Numbered from the stretch's first letter, positions 23,649-32,513 are shown. The stretch: DNA of 64,000 nucleotides from Nitrospira sp. (GCA_015709715.1 CP054184.1:1473001-1537000); one strand, 5' to 3'. Program-made: numbers and translations. The notes: a model not told the origin generated them from the letters alone.

Positions 23649-24671
23649 TCACTTGCCCCCACCCGCTGATTTCCCTGCACCTGCCGCCGCAGGTTTCGCC
23701 TCAGTCTTAGGAGCCCCTTCCTTGACACCGGCTTTGTCTTTTCCACCCTTCCCCTGATCTTTCGGTTCTTCCGCGGCTTTTTGCTCCAACGCCGCAATCT
23801 TCAGTTCCGCATCTTTCAGGGACTTCTCGCCCTTCGAGAGAGACTTGTGCGCGTCGAATGGCGCAGCGGCTTTCACTTCGGCCGGCTTACAGCACTCGTG
23901 CGGATGGGGCGTCGAAACCGGCAGCACCGCCCAGAACAGCATGCTCAAGACGGCACCGGCGCCGGTAAAGGCGGTGAGCATGAGACTTTGATCGGCGGGT
24001 ACCCGAATCATGTCCCACCGAGAAATCAGACCTTGATAATTTTCGCTCGCCGGTTGTGCGTCACGAGCCCGGCCCTCGACGAGTTTCCCGAGGATGGTAA
24101 AGCCGATGTACATCAAAACCAGCAGCGTCACGAGCGACACGCTGCCCCACGCGGTAAATTCCAGCCCGATACGTTCAGCCACAGGAAGGTGCTTCAGCAG
24201 CTCAATGTCCAAAATCGACTGGGTTACTGAGCGGGCCACATCCGTCACACCTCCCTGGATCAGCCAGAGAAGCGGGAGATACAGTGCCCCCGCGACGACG
24301 AAACGCACCCAGAGGGACACACCGAGTGAGCCAGGCGGTTCCAAGCGCAGTTGCTCAAGGAACACCGTCCTGGCGACCAATCCCAGCGACCAGATATCGA
24401 CGGGAATCGACAATACGAACAGCAGCGGCAGGCCAACCCCTTCGCCGAAGTGGAAACCAAGCCCACCCGAAATGATGAAAAAGGCCAGAAAGCTGACCGG
24501 GCTCATGAGGAAAATCAAGAACGTGATGCCGAGCTTGTTTTCCAGATGAATGGACCCCATCGCCATCAACAACATGGCAAAGGCCATTTTGATTGGCAGG
24601 GCCGTCCAGGCAGCCGACCAAAGAACGCTGAGCCCTAACTTGAATGGCGCCATCGATGCTCGAGCAGTCAT
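23649..24671 (-). CDS. Six-TM membrane protein of the respiratory cluster
   Basis: A 340-residue protein with about six hydrophobic helices between residues 20 and 255, then a long Lys/Ala/Glu-rich tail (about 265-340). No cytochrome or quinone motif is recognised. HPHECCKPAE after the last helix has a Cys pair. It lies between cytochrome b and the second bd-like gene, 18 bp from the former, so it is probably a structural subunit of the same complex. There is no named family that I can support. Confidence 0.65.
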   Translation of the reverse strand: MTARASMAPFKLGLSVLWSAAWTALPIKMAFAMLLMAMGSIHLENKLGITFLIFLMSPVSFLAFFIISGGLGFHFGEGVGLPLLFVLSIPVDIWSLGLVARTVFLEQLRLEPPGSLGVSLWVRFVVAGALYLPLLWLIQGGVTDVARSVTQSILDIELLKHLPVAERIGLEFTAWGSVSLVTLLVLMYIGFTILGKLVEGRARDAQPASENYQGLISRWDMIRVPADQSLMLTAFTGAGAVLSMLFWAVLPVSTPHPHECCKPAEVKAAAPFDAHKSLSKGEKSLKDAELKIAALEQKAAEEPKDQGKGGKDKAGVKEGAPKTEAKPAAAGAGKSAGGGK

Positions 24672-24689
24672 GTACCCAACAGCCTCCGC

Positions 24690-25805
24690 CTATTCGAGAA
24701 ACTCGCGGTTGATGATTGCCGCTACCGTGAAAATCAGCATCGTAGCCATCACCACGATCCAGCTGATCAACGCGATCGGTCGCTTGAAGATATTCCGCTC
24801 AGGGTCGCGATCGATGAACGGCAGTGCCGCCAACAACGCCATGAACGCCCCCGGCAGGGCGATGGCGCCGAGGAACTGCCCGAATTCACCTGCGAACACC
24901 TTCAGACGCAGCAGCTGGAAAAGGAACAGGAAGTACCATTCCGGCTCGGGATGGTAGTCGCCAGGATCGGGAGTCGCTTCTTCGAGCAGGACGATCGGCT
25001 CCCAGAAGGCCAGACTACAGATGGTGAGAAACACCACCACCATGCCGACGATGTCCTTCCAAATTTGACGTGGAAAAAAGTAGTCCGTCTTGGCCTTGAT
25101 CTCTTCCACACTTCCACGGAAGGGACCCGCCGGTCCCGCCTTGCGGAACAGGAATAAGTGAAGGCCTGCCAACCCCATGAGAGCTGCAGGCAACACCATG
25201 ACGTGGATGACAAAGAATCGGCTGAGTGTCATCTGTCCAGGGGTCGGACCGCCTTTGAGGAAGCGAGCCATGAAATCACCCAGGACCGGCGTCTTGTCCA
25301 TGATTTCGACGCCGACGGTCGTCGCCCAATAGGCGCGCTGGTCCCATGGCAAGAGATAGCCGGTGAAGCCGAAGCCCATCACGATGCCGAAGAGCGCCAG
25401 ACCGACCAACCAGATGAGTTCCCGTGGCTTCTTATAGGCGCCCCACAGAAAGACCTGCGACATGTGGGCGAACACGCAGACCACCATCGCGGTCGAGCCC
25501 CAGAAATGGTAGCTCAAGAGGAACCAGCCATAATCCACGTTGTGGATGATGTATTGCGTACTGGCATAGGCGTGGTCGGCCGTCGGCACGTAATAGAACA
25601 TCAGCAAGATGCCGGTGATAGCCTGCATGATGAAAATAAAGAGCAGGACAGAGCCAAAGACATAGGCCCAACGCGACCCGCCGGGGACGGGTTCGTTGAG
25701 CATCTTGGCCTGCAAGGTCTTCAGCCCGACACGTTCGTCAACGAAGTCGAAGACCTTTTCAATCACTGAGGGCTGCGTGGTTGTCGGCTGCGTAGTCGTT
25801 TCCAT
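24690..25805 (-). CDS. Cytochrome b of a bc/b6f-like complex
   Basis: A 371-residue integral membrane protein carrying both N- and C-terminal parts of cytochrome b. Bis-haem ligands are His100/His114 in one helix and His201/His216 in another. The second pair is separated by 14 residues, as in cytochrome b6; mitochondrial-type cytochrome b has 13. The quinol-oxidation PEWY motif is in HPEPEWYFLFLFQLLR. About eight helices are predicted. Its ATG overlaps the Rieske stop by one base, so the two are coupled. The protein would oxidise quinol and pass electrons to the Rieske centre and the cluster's c-type cytochromes, or run in reverse. Confidence 0.93.
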   Translation of the reverse strand: METTTQPTTTQPSVIEKVFDFVDERVGLKTLQAKMLNEPVPGGSRWAYVFGSVLLFIFIMQAITGILLMFYYVPTADHAYASTQYIIHNVDYGWFLLSYHFWGSTAMVVCVFAHMSQVFLWGAYKKPRELIWLVGLALFGIVMGFGFTGYLLPWDQRAYWATTVGVEIMDKTPVLGDFMARFLKGGPTPGQMTLSRFFVIHVMVLPAALMGLAGLHLFLFRKAGPAGPFRGSVEEIKAKTDYFFPRQIWKDIVGMVVVFLTICSLAFWEPIVLLEEATPDPGDYHPEPEWYFLFLFQLLRLKVFAGEFGQFLGAIALPGAFMALLAALPFIDRDPERNIFKRPIALISWIVVMATMLIFTVAAIINREFLE

Positions 25806-26743
25806 TAGACAATCCGAACCTGGGCCTTCGTGCCCGCCTTAAATTCCATGTCGATGATTGCAATGTCGCCGGTTGCGGTAACTTTGATCGGCAGGGGGTC
25901 TAATGCACGGGGCGCCGGCCCATCCAACACTTTGCCGGCTGCGTCATAAATACTGAGGTGGCAGGGACAGAGGAACACCTGACCGAGCGTCTTGTGTGTT
26001 CGCCACTTGAAGCCACATCCGAGGTGCGGACACTTACCGGAATAGGCAACGTACGGGACATCTTTCTTGTTGGTCCAGACGTGCTTCCCGTCGGCGTCAC
26101 GAAACTCCATGTCCTTGCCTTGATAGACGCTTTCCAAGACCTTCGGAGTCGCCTTCAACACCCAAATGTTTTTATCGATTTCCTGTTCGGGCATATAGGC
26201 TTCTTTGACCTTGCGCTTATACTTGTACTGGACACCCACGTCCTCTTGCTTGATCTTGGACGCGTTCCCGATCGTCAGCCACCCGTTATCGAAGGGGGCA
26301 TACATGGGCTTCATGAGGTAGCGCAAGACGGGAAAAGCCAGCGGAAAGCCGATGAGGAACCCGATCGCATGCGTAAAATTGGCAAAGAAGGTGCGCCGCT
26401 TGACGCTCCGCTCCAGCTCGGGAAACGGCACCAGGACTTCGCCCGGCGTGACGTGGATACGCTCTTCGAGATGCGCGATTTCCACCTCATGCGTTGTGAC
26501 ATAGTCTTCGCGCTTGAAGGCCGGCAGGGCCGCGTATTCGGCCCCGGTGCAGCGAAGCGTCACGAGATCTTCGGTCACGCTCTGCACCTGCCCGATCGGA
26601 ACCTGGCGCTCGATCACGCCCACCCCATCCCCGCCGACGACAATATGGCTGACCTCGTGGGAGAGCGGGTCCATAATGACCCGTCGCACCTCCCCGACGT
26701 CACTATCCGCGCTACGAACCTTGGATTTAAGTTTCGGCTGCAT
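25805..26743 (-). CDS. Rieske iron-sulfur protein with N-terminal PRC-barrel domain
   Basis: A 312-residue protein. Residues 1-80 resemble a PRC-barrel (KVRSADSDVGEVRRVIMDPL), which is unusual in a Rieske subunit. One membrane helix follows (about 120-138, FTHAIGFLIGFPLAFPVL). The C-terminal Rieske domain binds a 2Fe-2S cluster through CPHLGC near 238-243 and CPCHLS near 259-264; Pro replaces the common Thr in the first motif. The ATG at 26743 is chosen since sequence before it is not domain-like. The gene overlaps the next, cytochrome b, by one base. The PRC-barrel would lie on the cytoplasmic side and may bind another subunit. Confidence 0.9.
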   Translation of the reverse strand: MQPKLKSKVRSADSDVGEVRRVIMDPLSHEVSHIVVGGDGVGVIERQVPIGQVQSVTEDLVTLRCTGAEYAALPAFKREDYVTTHEVEIAHLEERIHVTPGEVLVPFPELERSVKRRTFFANFTHAIGFLIGFPLAFPVLRYLMKPMYAPFDNGWLTIGNASKIKQEDVGVQYKYKRKVKEAYMPEQEIDKNIWVLKATPKVLESVYQGKDMEFRDADGKHVWTNKKDVPYVAYSGKCPHLGCGFKWRTHKTLGQVFLCPCHLSIYDAAGKVLDGPAPRALDPLPIKVTATGDIAIIDMEFKAGTKAQVRIV

Positions 26744-26748
26744 GGTGC

Positions 26749-27555
26749 TCACTTCATCTTGATCGGCTTCGGCGTGTTCACCGAAGTGTTCTTGTAGCCG
26801 CCCAGCCACGTCGCCAACGCCTGCACGTCGGACGGCTCCATCAGGTCCTTATACTTGTCCGGCATCTTGCCCTTCTCGTACTCCTGATCGAAACCTTCGG
26901 CCTTATAGCTCTTAGGGTCGAGGATCTTTCGGGCGATTTCTTCGACCGACATTAAATTGCCGATATTATCCAATTCAGGCCCGCGCTTCTTGCCGCCTTC
27001 GCCATTGAGCTTGTGGCAGTTGTAACACTCCTGGAGCTGCCACTGCTCCTCACCCAGCTTGGCAATATCACCGGAGGCCGCAGCCGTCGTGGCCGTTGGG
27101 GCACTGCCCCCACCTGCCTTTTGGTCGGCCGGAGCCTGCGCGGCACCAAGCGCTTGCAGACGAGCGGTCAACTCCTTCGCCTTCTCATCCAGCGCCTTGG
27201 CCCGTTGCAACAATACGTCGACCTTGCCGGCCTCATATTGCTCACGCTTCGGCTTCAGGATCTTATCGATCTTGCCCTTTTCATCTTCGGGATCGTACTG
27301 CGGCCACATCGACCCGCCGGCGATATAGGCCACGGAGAGAATCGCGTAAAACACCAACAATGCTCCGACGGCCTTCCCGCCGCTGAACGGTTTCAGGCTC
27401 GGAAGGTCCAGAATAATGAAGACGATGGCGCCGAGCATGGCATAACCGAAAAACAGCGCTTGAAAGACAAACGGAAAACCCAACGCGTTGGTGGCGCCGA
27501 ACAGGATGCCGCCGACCACGAGTCCGACTATCGACTTTTTAATCACGTTTCCCAT
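26749..27555 (-). CDS. Membrane-anchored mono-haem cytochrome c
   Basis: A 268-residue protein with three hydrophobic segments in the first 82 residues, a charged helical stretch (about 90-140), an Ala/Gly/Thr-rich linker and a cytochrome c domain with CYNCH at 177-181. A Met ligand may lie in KGKMPDKYKDLM. It immediately precedes the Rieske gene, with five bases between stop and start, so it probably serves as the cytochrome c1-like acceptor of the bc-type complex. Confidence 0.87.
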   Translation of the reverse strand: MGNVIKKSIVGLVVGGILFGATNALGFPFVFQALFFGYAMLGAIVFIILDLPSLKPFSGGKAVGALLVFYAILSVAYIAGGSMWPQYDPEDEKGKIDKILKPKREQYEAGKVDVLLQRAKALDEKAKELTARLQALGAAQAPADQKAGGGSAPTATTAAASGDIAKLGEEQWQLQECYNCHKLNGEGGKKRGPELDNIGNLMSVEEIARKILDPKSYKAEGFDQEYEKGKMPDKYKDLMEPSDVQALATWLGGYKNTSVNTPKPIKMK

Positions 27556-27594
27556 GAGTGCCCTCGTTTAACTCCCGTCCAGTGAGTGACCGAT

Positions 27595-29298
27595 CTACTT
27601 GGCCCCTGCCGGAACAGGGCTCGTCTCGTGCGCATGGCCCTTCGAATCCGACGGGCGCAACGTTACGATGATGGCGAAACTGACCACCGCGTAAAACACG
27701 ATCGTAATGCCGGTAATCCACCAGGCCGAATAGGACAGAGTCGGCGTGAAGGATTCGGCCGTGAAGTCCGGGAGCAGGTTGTACGTGTGGAAGTACTTCC
27801 GCAACAGGGACCGCACCGCGCCCATCAACCCCATGGTCCAGATGGCGCTGAACGCCAGGAAGACCAGGACGAACTGAGAGGCGAAGTCGATCTTGCCCCA
27901 CACGATCGTCCCTTGGGACACCGCGCGGTTATAGATGACGTAGTTCACGACCGTCACGAACACCAACGTAAAGGCCGCGGAGTTTTTGGCCGGCATCAAT
28001 GCGAGAAAGTTCCAATCGGACGGCAATTCCAACTCGGCCACCAACTTCGCGCCGGTCGGCACGAATCCGTGCGGCGTCATCCAAATGGCATTTCCCACGA
28101 CCACCATCAAGAACCCGATCTTGATGACCGTGCTCGATGAGACCGTCACGGGGATGAATCGCCCCAAGATCACCGGCGCCAATAACAGAGGCAACAGGAA
28201 GGCCAGAGAAGTCGGGTCCGGCACGGGGTAATCCGTGAGTACCTTCGTCATCACGATGGGCAGCAGCACCATCACCAGAGGAGCGATGATCGTCATCCGA
28301 ACCTTTTCGACGCCCTCGATCCGCTTCATGCTCAGCCAGATATAGTAATTGCTGGCCAAGAAAATGAGGCCGATCATGGCGCCCTGCATTTCGAAGAACA
28401 TCGAAAGCTGGTCGGCCATCATGTAGGGACAGATGGAAGCGTCGTAGTCACACAACTCATAGGCGAGGAGATAGCCCATGAACGGCAGGAACAAGAGGGC
28501 GCCGACACCGATCATATTGCCGACAAACCCCATCCAGTCGTAATAGGCACGTTCCTCATCCTTCTTCGCTCCCATAAACATGTAGGCGGCGATGAGACCG
28601 GCCACAAACCCGCCGAACGTCACGTTCCCGACCAACCGGTGCAGGTTGAGCGGCATCCAGCTATAGTTGAATACTTTATCGAGAAGGGACGCGCTCGCCA
28701 AAAATTCGGCTGGAGAAATCCCCTCGGCCTTCACCGGCGTATTCATAAAGGAGGTCGGGGCGTCGATGACAAACAGCGTGATCGACCCGATGAGATTCAG
28801 CAGCACGCCGAGCGCGATGTGCCGCGCCTTCTTCTCACCCTTCCACGCATCCCACGTGTAAAAGTACATGTAGAGAACGATGGTTTCGCCGATGAACAAC
28901 AGCGGATACACCACGGCAAAAATCAAAAAGAAATGATTGATCAGCCAGGTCGTAAACTGCGGATAGGTAGCCAACAGCACGAAAATAAACAATCCGCCCG
29001 TCAGCGCGGTCATACTATAGAGGATGACCGTGACCTTCGTGACCTCCTTCGCGAGGCGGTCGTAGCGGGGATCCTGCTTGCGATACCCCAACCACTCTGA
29101 GATCACCACGAAAATCGGAGCCCCCAGGATGAATCCCGCAAAGAGGATATGGAGCTGAGCGACGATCCATACCGCCGTGCGATTCCCGGTGTACGGGAAT
29201 TCCACGGGTGGCGCACTGGGAGCCTGCGCATAGGCCACGCCTCCCCATACCGCCACAAGCGCGAACAGAACGAACAAACAGCGCTGCCAGATTTTCAT
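27595..29298 (-). CDS. Cytochrome bd-like oxidase subunit I homologue (copy 1)
   Basis: A 567-residue polytopic protein with a cleavable-looking signal (ends near GVAYAQA), related to CydA and paralogous to the gene at 21740-23620. It shares AVWIVAQLHILFAGF near the N-terminus, PLNLHRLVGNVTFGGF in a middle helix and an acidic residue in LLFIGETIVLYMYF. It lacks the GRQPW quinol motif; IWMTPHGFV is found instead. Two different bd-like subunits flank one cytochrome b/Rieske module, which suggests they belong to one large assembly. The true acceptor (oxygen, quinone or cytochrome) is not shown by sequence. Confidence 0.85.
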   Translation of the reverse strand: MKIWQRCLFVLFALVAVWGGVAYAQAPSAPPVEFPYTGNRTAVWIVAQLHILFAGFILGAPIFVVISEWLGYRKQDPRYDRLAKEVTKVTVILYSMTALTGGLFIFVLLATYPQFTTWLINHFFLIFAVVYPLLFIGETIVLYMYFYTWDAWKGEKKARHIALGVLLNLIGSITLFVIDAPTSFMNTPVKAEGISPAEFLASASLLDKVFNYSWMPLNLHRLVGNVTFGGFVAGLIAAYMFMGAKKDEERAYYDWMGFVGNMIGVGALLFLPFMGYLLAYELCDYDASICPYMMADQLSMFFEMQGAMIGLIFLASNYYIWLSMKRIEGVEKVRMTIIAPLVMVLLPIVMTKVLTDYPVPDPTSLAFLLPLLLAPVILGRFIPVTVSSSTVIKIGFLMVVVGNAIWMTPHGFVPTGAKLVAELELPSDWNFLALMPAKNSAAFTLVFVTVVNYVIYNRAVSQGTIVWGKIDFASQFVLVFLAFSAIWTMGLMGAVRSLLRKYFHTYNLLPDFTAESFTPTLSYSAWWITGITIVFYAVVSFAIIVTLRPSDSKGHAHETSPVPAGAK

Positions 29299-29363
29299 GA
29301 TGTCTCGCCGCTCCTCCTCATTCCAGCCGATTGACCCGCCACTGGCCCAGAGCCCAACATGAA

Positions 29364-29867
29364 CTACTTCACCTGATCAGCGGCAACCCACTCTTTCTTG
29401 TTGGGATCCCAACCCTTACCCGACAACCCGAAGGTCCGCTCAAAGGCCAGAATCTTCCAACGGTCTTCCTCGGACAACTTGCTCTTCCAGGGCTTCATCT
29501 TCGTGTTGGGCACGCCTTCCGAGATCCGCCAGAACCAGACTGAGTCCGAGTACATTTTCATCCGATCGGCGTTACGGAAGTCGCGAGCACCGGCCTTGAC
29601 GGGCTTGCCGTCCTTGCCGTGGCAGCTGGCACAGTTCACGTCGGGATTCTTCCCGCCGATATACAGCTCGCGCCCCTCTTCGACGATCTTCGGATCGGTC
29701 CACCAACCGGCAGGCATGTGCTTGTCTGCATATTCAGCCGGTGCAGGCGGCGGCGGAACAATCGGGCCTTCACCACCCCCTTCACCTCCACCGCATGCAG
29801 CGGCAGCCAGACTCAGTCCCATAATGCCGAATGCAAACGCCCATCTCTTCATGCCTACCTGTTTCAT
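29364..29867 (-). CDS. Mono-haem cytochrome c lipoprotein
   Basis: A 167-residue exported protein, first gene of the respiratory cluster. The signal ends in a lipobox at Cys25 (SLAAAAC), followed by Gly/Pro-rich linkers. The haem site CASCH is at 79-83, and a Met-containing loop (NTKMKPWKSKLSEED) likely supplies the sixth ligand. A G-rich ribosome site (GGGGG) precedes the ATG at 29867. A terminator for the upstream gene lies 70 bp before it, so a promoter for the cluster should be in the short gap, although none is obvious. Confidence 0.88.
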   Translation of the reverse strand: MKQVGMKRWAFAFGIMGLSLAAAACGGGEGGGEGPIVPPPPAPAEYADKHMPAGWWTDPKIVEEGRELYIGGKNPDVNCASCHGKDGKPVKAGARDFRNADRMKMYSDSVWFWRISEGVPNTKMKPWKSKLSEEDRWKILAFERTFGLSGKGWDPNKKEWVAADQVK

Positions 29868-29934
29868 AGACGATCCCCCACTCCTTTCTTCCTATCGAAA
29901 CCTGAGAGGCTTCGACACCGATTGCCTTCGACAG

Positions 29935-29981
29935 AAAAAAACGCTTTCCTGAAGCCCCAAAAACAGCCTCAGTGAAAGCGT
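29935..29981 (-). terminator. Rho-independent terminator
   Basis: On the minus strand ACGCTTTC (29981-29974) pairs with GAAAGCGT (29948-29941), and inner CTGA pairs with TCAG. A run of Ts follows at 29940-29935. It ends transcription of the 30074-30595 gene and separates it from the cytochrome cluster. Confidence 0.75.
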
Positions 29982-30073
29982 CAAGACTCAGAACACAACG
30001 AGGTCACGATTGGACTTCCCCGCCTACGTCAATGATTCGATCCGGCGAGGAACAATGCCCCACGGACCGTGCC

Positions 30074-30595
30074 CTATTTCTGCCGCTTCCCCTGCCCCTT
30101 CCTTCGCCGTTGCTCTTCGCGCATCCGCTTGCGTGAGATCTTTAGCCCAATCAATCCCAGAATAGCAACAGCCGCAGCGCCCAGTCCGTAGAACAACCAC
30201 CGCGGAGGACCGAGATCGCTCTCGCACCCACTTCCGAAATCGACGCGAAGCTTCCGTTCGGACTCCAAGTCGTTTGGGTCGAACTGGATCTTAAAGTTTT
30301 GTTGCTCTCCGCCGGCTTCGACTAACAGCGGATCGCCAAGGTTATCGTTGTGCAAATGCAGGGTGACTTTGTAGTACCCGTCGTCGTCCGTTGTCACGGT
30401 CTGACCAACCGTCACACGCGTATCCTTGACGAGCACTTCGGTCTTCGTGCTTGGCCTGCCGTCCTTGCCGCACACAAACCCTTCGACCATAAATCGATGG
30501 TCGGCGGCATGGCTCGCGAACAATAGGGACGGAAACAACGCCGCCCCGATCAGGCTCCACCGACCAACTTGGCGCCATGCGGAGCGACTCACCAT
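30074..30595 (-). CDS. Exported, membrane-anchored carboxypeptidase-regulatory-like protein
   Basis: A 173-residue protein from the ATG at 30595 (a GTG at 30610 is also possible). The signal peptide ends near FASHAA. The middle is a transthyretin-like/CarboxypepD_reg beta-sandwich: VEGFVCGKDGRPSTKTEVLV, then TVTTDDDGYYKVTLHLH. A C-terminal membrane helix (LFYGLGAAAVAILGLIGLKI) is followed by a strongly basic tail. It is thus a periplasmic domain tethered in the inner membrane. It has its own promoter and terminator, so it is monocistronic. The function is unknown. Confidence 0.7.
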   Translation of the reverse strand: MVSRSAWRQVGRWSLIGAALFPSLLFASHAADHRFMVEGFVCGKDGRPSTKTEVLVKDTRVTVGQTVTTDDDGYYKVTLHLHNDNLGDPLLVEAGGEQQNFKIQFDPNDLESERKLRVDFGSGCESDLGPPRWLFYGLGAAAVAILGLIGLKISRKRMREEQRRRKGQGKRQK

Positions 30596-30719
30596 CGCCT
30601 CTTGCCCCACATACGCCGGCTCTCCGTCCGTATCAGCTGCGGCCTCACTCCCACCCTGCTGAAGACCATGCTCTGAGAGGCCTCACCAACACGAACTGCA
30701 CCCAAATTTGAGGCCGATC

Positions 30720-30748
30720 CTTCTAGCACAGCCCCCCCTCTTTGTCAA
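30720..30748 (-). promoter_or_regulatory. sigma70-type promoter
   Basis: On the minus strand, TTGACA (30743-30748), a 17-base G-rich spacer and TAGAAG (30720-30725), about 118 bases before the carboxypeptidase-regulatory-like gene. No gene is seen in the 290 bases between 30596 and 30886. Confidence 0.6.
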
Positions 30749-30886
30749 CAAAAGGATAGGGTCAAACGGCTGGAGGCTGGGGGCTGAAGACCGCATGAAT
30801 CAAGGCAGTGGAGGCGCACATGAACGTGGCGCCGCGAGGAGAACAGAGGGGAATGATCGAAGAGACGGCAAAACAGAATCGCCGTA

Positions 30887-31276
30887 CTACAAATGCCCGC
30901 GCGCACGCGCTTCCGCCGCCACACGATCGGCCTCGCGTCGGCGTTCAGAATCTTTCTTGGCCACCCAGATCTCCCAAGATTTTCCGTTCGCCGTATCCGC
31001 GCCGGTAAACGCGATGGCCGCCACCTCGGAATAGGGGATCGTCATCGTGCCGCTGCTCGTAGCCGGGAACAATTCGATCGACGGTTGCGGACCGGTGGCC
31101 GTGCGGTTGTACAGGTAGCCGGTGACGCGGTCGCCGCTCCTCAACTCCACGGTGACATCGCCCCGATAATCGAAGGCCAACTCCACGGCCTCCTTGAGTT
31201 CCTCGAGCGATGCAGGGCGAAACACGCGGCCTTCCAAACTTCCCGGCTCAGGCGCATGGTACTTGGCGTCAGTCAT
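30887..31276 (-). CDS. Small conserved-looking protein with Sm/SH3-like barrel signature, next to hpnH
   Basis: A 129-residue cytoplasmic protein. The ATG at 31276 is used because the longer frame to 31381 is Arg/Thr-rich and overlaps hpnH. The N-terminal third has a helix (ASLEELKEAVELAFDYRGDV). The core (VTVELRSGDRVTGYLYNR, then TIPYSEVAAIAFTG) has the strand pattern of Sm-like or SH3-like barrels. The C-terminus is a charged helix. It follows hpnH after a strong hairpin and may be in the same transcript. I cannot assign a function. Confidence 0.55.
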   Translation of the reverse strand: MTDAKYHAPEPGSLEGRVFRPASLEELKEAVELAFDYRGDVTVELRSGDRVTGYLYNRTATGPQPSIELFPATSSGTMTIPYSEVAAIAFTGADTANGKSWEIWVAKKDSERRREADRVAAEARARGHL

Positions 31277-31315
31277 AGGCGACTCTTGTATGGTAGTGGT
31301 GGTGATGGCCGATGA

Positions 31316-31345
31316 GCGGCTCGACCGTCCTTCCGGTCGAGCCGC
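31316..31345 (-). other. Strong intercistronic hairpin
   Basis: GCGGCTCGACC (31316-31326) pairs perfectly with GGTCGAGCCGC (31335-31345), with a further G-C closing pair, between hpnH and the next gene. No T-run follows on the minus strand. It may attenuate, process or stabilise the transcript instead of ending it. Confidence 0.5.
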
Positions 31346-31377
31346 ACGGTTGCGGGGGTTGGGGCCGTCGCCCCTCG

Positions 31378-32394
31378 TCATCGTGCATTCGGCAGCAGCG
31401 TGATTTTCACCGTTTTGGTGAATCCCGACAGCGAGCCGAAGGTATCCTCGACGGCCGACGCTTCATAACCGCAATGCACCATGCAGTCGGCGCATTTTTC
31501 GTGGCGCCCGGTGCCGTACGCGTCCCAATCCGTCGTCTCCATCAATTCATGAAAACTGGAGGCATACCCTTCCTGCAACAGATAACAGGGCCGCTGCCAA
31601 CCGAACACGTTGTAGGTCGGGTTCCCCCAAGGGGTGCACTGATATTCCCGCTTCCCCATCAGGAACTCCAAGAACAACGGCGACTGATTGAATTGCCAGC
31701 CGCGCTTCCGGTTGCTCAGGATCTTGGAGAACAACTCGGTGGTGCGACTGCGTTTGAGAAAATGTTGCTGGTCCGGAGCCTTCTGGTAACTGTATCCCGG
31801 TGAAATCATCATGCCTTCGACACCGAGCGCCATCATTTCGTCGAAGAACTTCCTGACCCGCTCCGGATTGGCATCATCGAACAGCGTGGTGTTTGTCGTG
31901 ACCCGATGTCCGCGCTTCAACGCGGCCTTGATCGCCTTGACCGCCACGTCGTAGACCCCGTCGCGGCAGACAGCCAGGTCATGTTCGTCCCGCAGGCCGT
32001 CCATGTGCACGCTGAAGGTCAGCAACTTCGACGGCTGGTATTCGTCGAGCTTCCGTTCCAATAGGATCGCATTCGTGCAGAGATAGACGTACCGACCTTG
32101 AGCCACAAGCCCACGGACGATCTCCGGCATCTCGGGATGAATCAAGGGTTCTCCGCCGGGAATGCTGATGATGGGCGCGCCGCACTCCTCGGCCGCCGCC
32201 CAACATTGAGCCGGCGTCAGTCGCTTATCCAGCACGTGGTCCGGATACTGGATCTTGCCGCACCCCGCACAGGCGAGGTTGCAACGAAAGAGCGGCTCCA
32301 GCATCAAGACCAACGGATACCGCTTGACCCCTCGCAGCTTCTGCGTCAGGACGTACTTCGTGACTGTATACATCTGGGAGACTGGAACAGCCAT
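31378..32394 (-). CDS. hpnH: Adenosyl-hopene transferase HpnH (radical SAM)
   Basis: A 338-residue radical SAM enzyme that adds the 5'-deoxyadenosyl group to hopene (diploptene), the first step to extended C35 hopanoids. The 4Fe-4S site is CNLACAGC with Cys38, Cys42 and Cys45. ISIPGGEPLIHPE is the SAM-binding GGE motif. The C-terminal part has the HpnH-typical Cys-containing segments (RPCYLLQEGY and CADCMVHCGYEA). GAGGAGAAAGGG precedes the ATG. It has its own promoter upstream. No squalene-hopene cyclase is in the window. Confidence 0.95.
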   Translation of the reverse strand: MAVPVSQMYTVTKYVLTQKLRGVKRYPLVLMLEPLFRCNLACAGCGKIQYPDHVLDKRLTPAQCWAAAEECGAPIISIPGGEPLIHPEMPEIVRGLVAQGRYVYLCTNAILLERKLDEYQPSKLLTFSVHMDGLRDEHDLAVCRDGVYDVAVKAIKAALKRGHRVTTNTTLFDDANPERVRKFFDEMMALGVEGMMISPGYSYQKAPDQQHFLKRSRTTELFSKILSNRKRGWQFNQSPLFLEFLMGKREYQCTPWGNPTYNVFGWQRPCYLLQEGYASSFHELMETTDWDAYGTGRHEKCADCMVHCGYEASAVEDTFGSLSGFTKTVKITLLPNAR

Positions 32395-32467
32395 CCCTTT
32401 CTCCTCTGTAAGTGTGTATGGTAGTCGGCCGAGACGTTCGGCCTAATGTCAGAATTTGCAAGGCGGC

Positions 32468-32497
32468 ATTCTAGCATCGCCTTTTTGAAATCGTCAA
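32468..32497 (-). promoter_or_regulatory. hpnH promoter
   Basis: On the minus strand, TTGACG (32492-32497), an 18-base spacer and TAGAAT (32468-32473), giving a leader of about 67 bases before the hpnH ATG. Confidence 0.7.
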
Positions 32498-32513
32498 TTT
32501 AGGAAGAGGGGAT

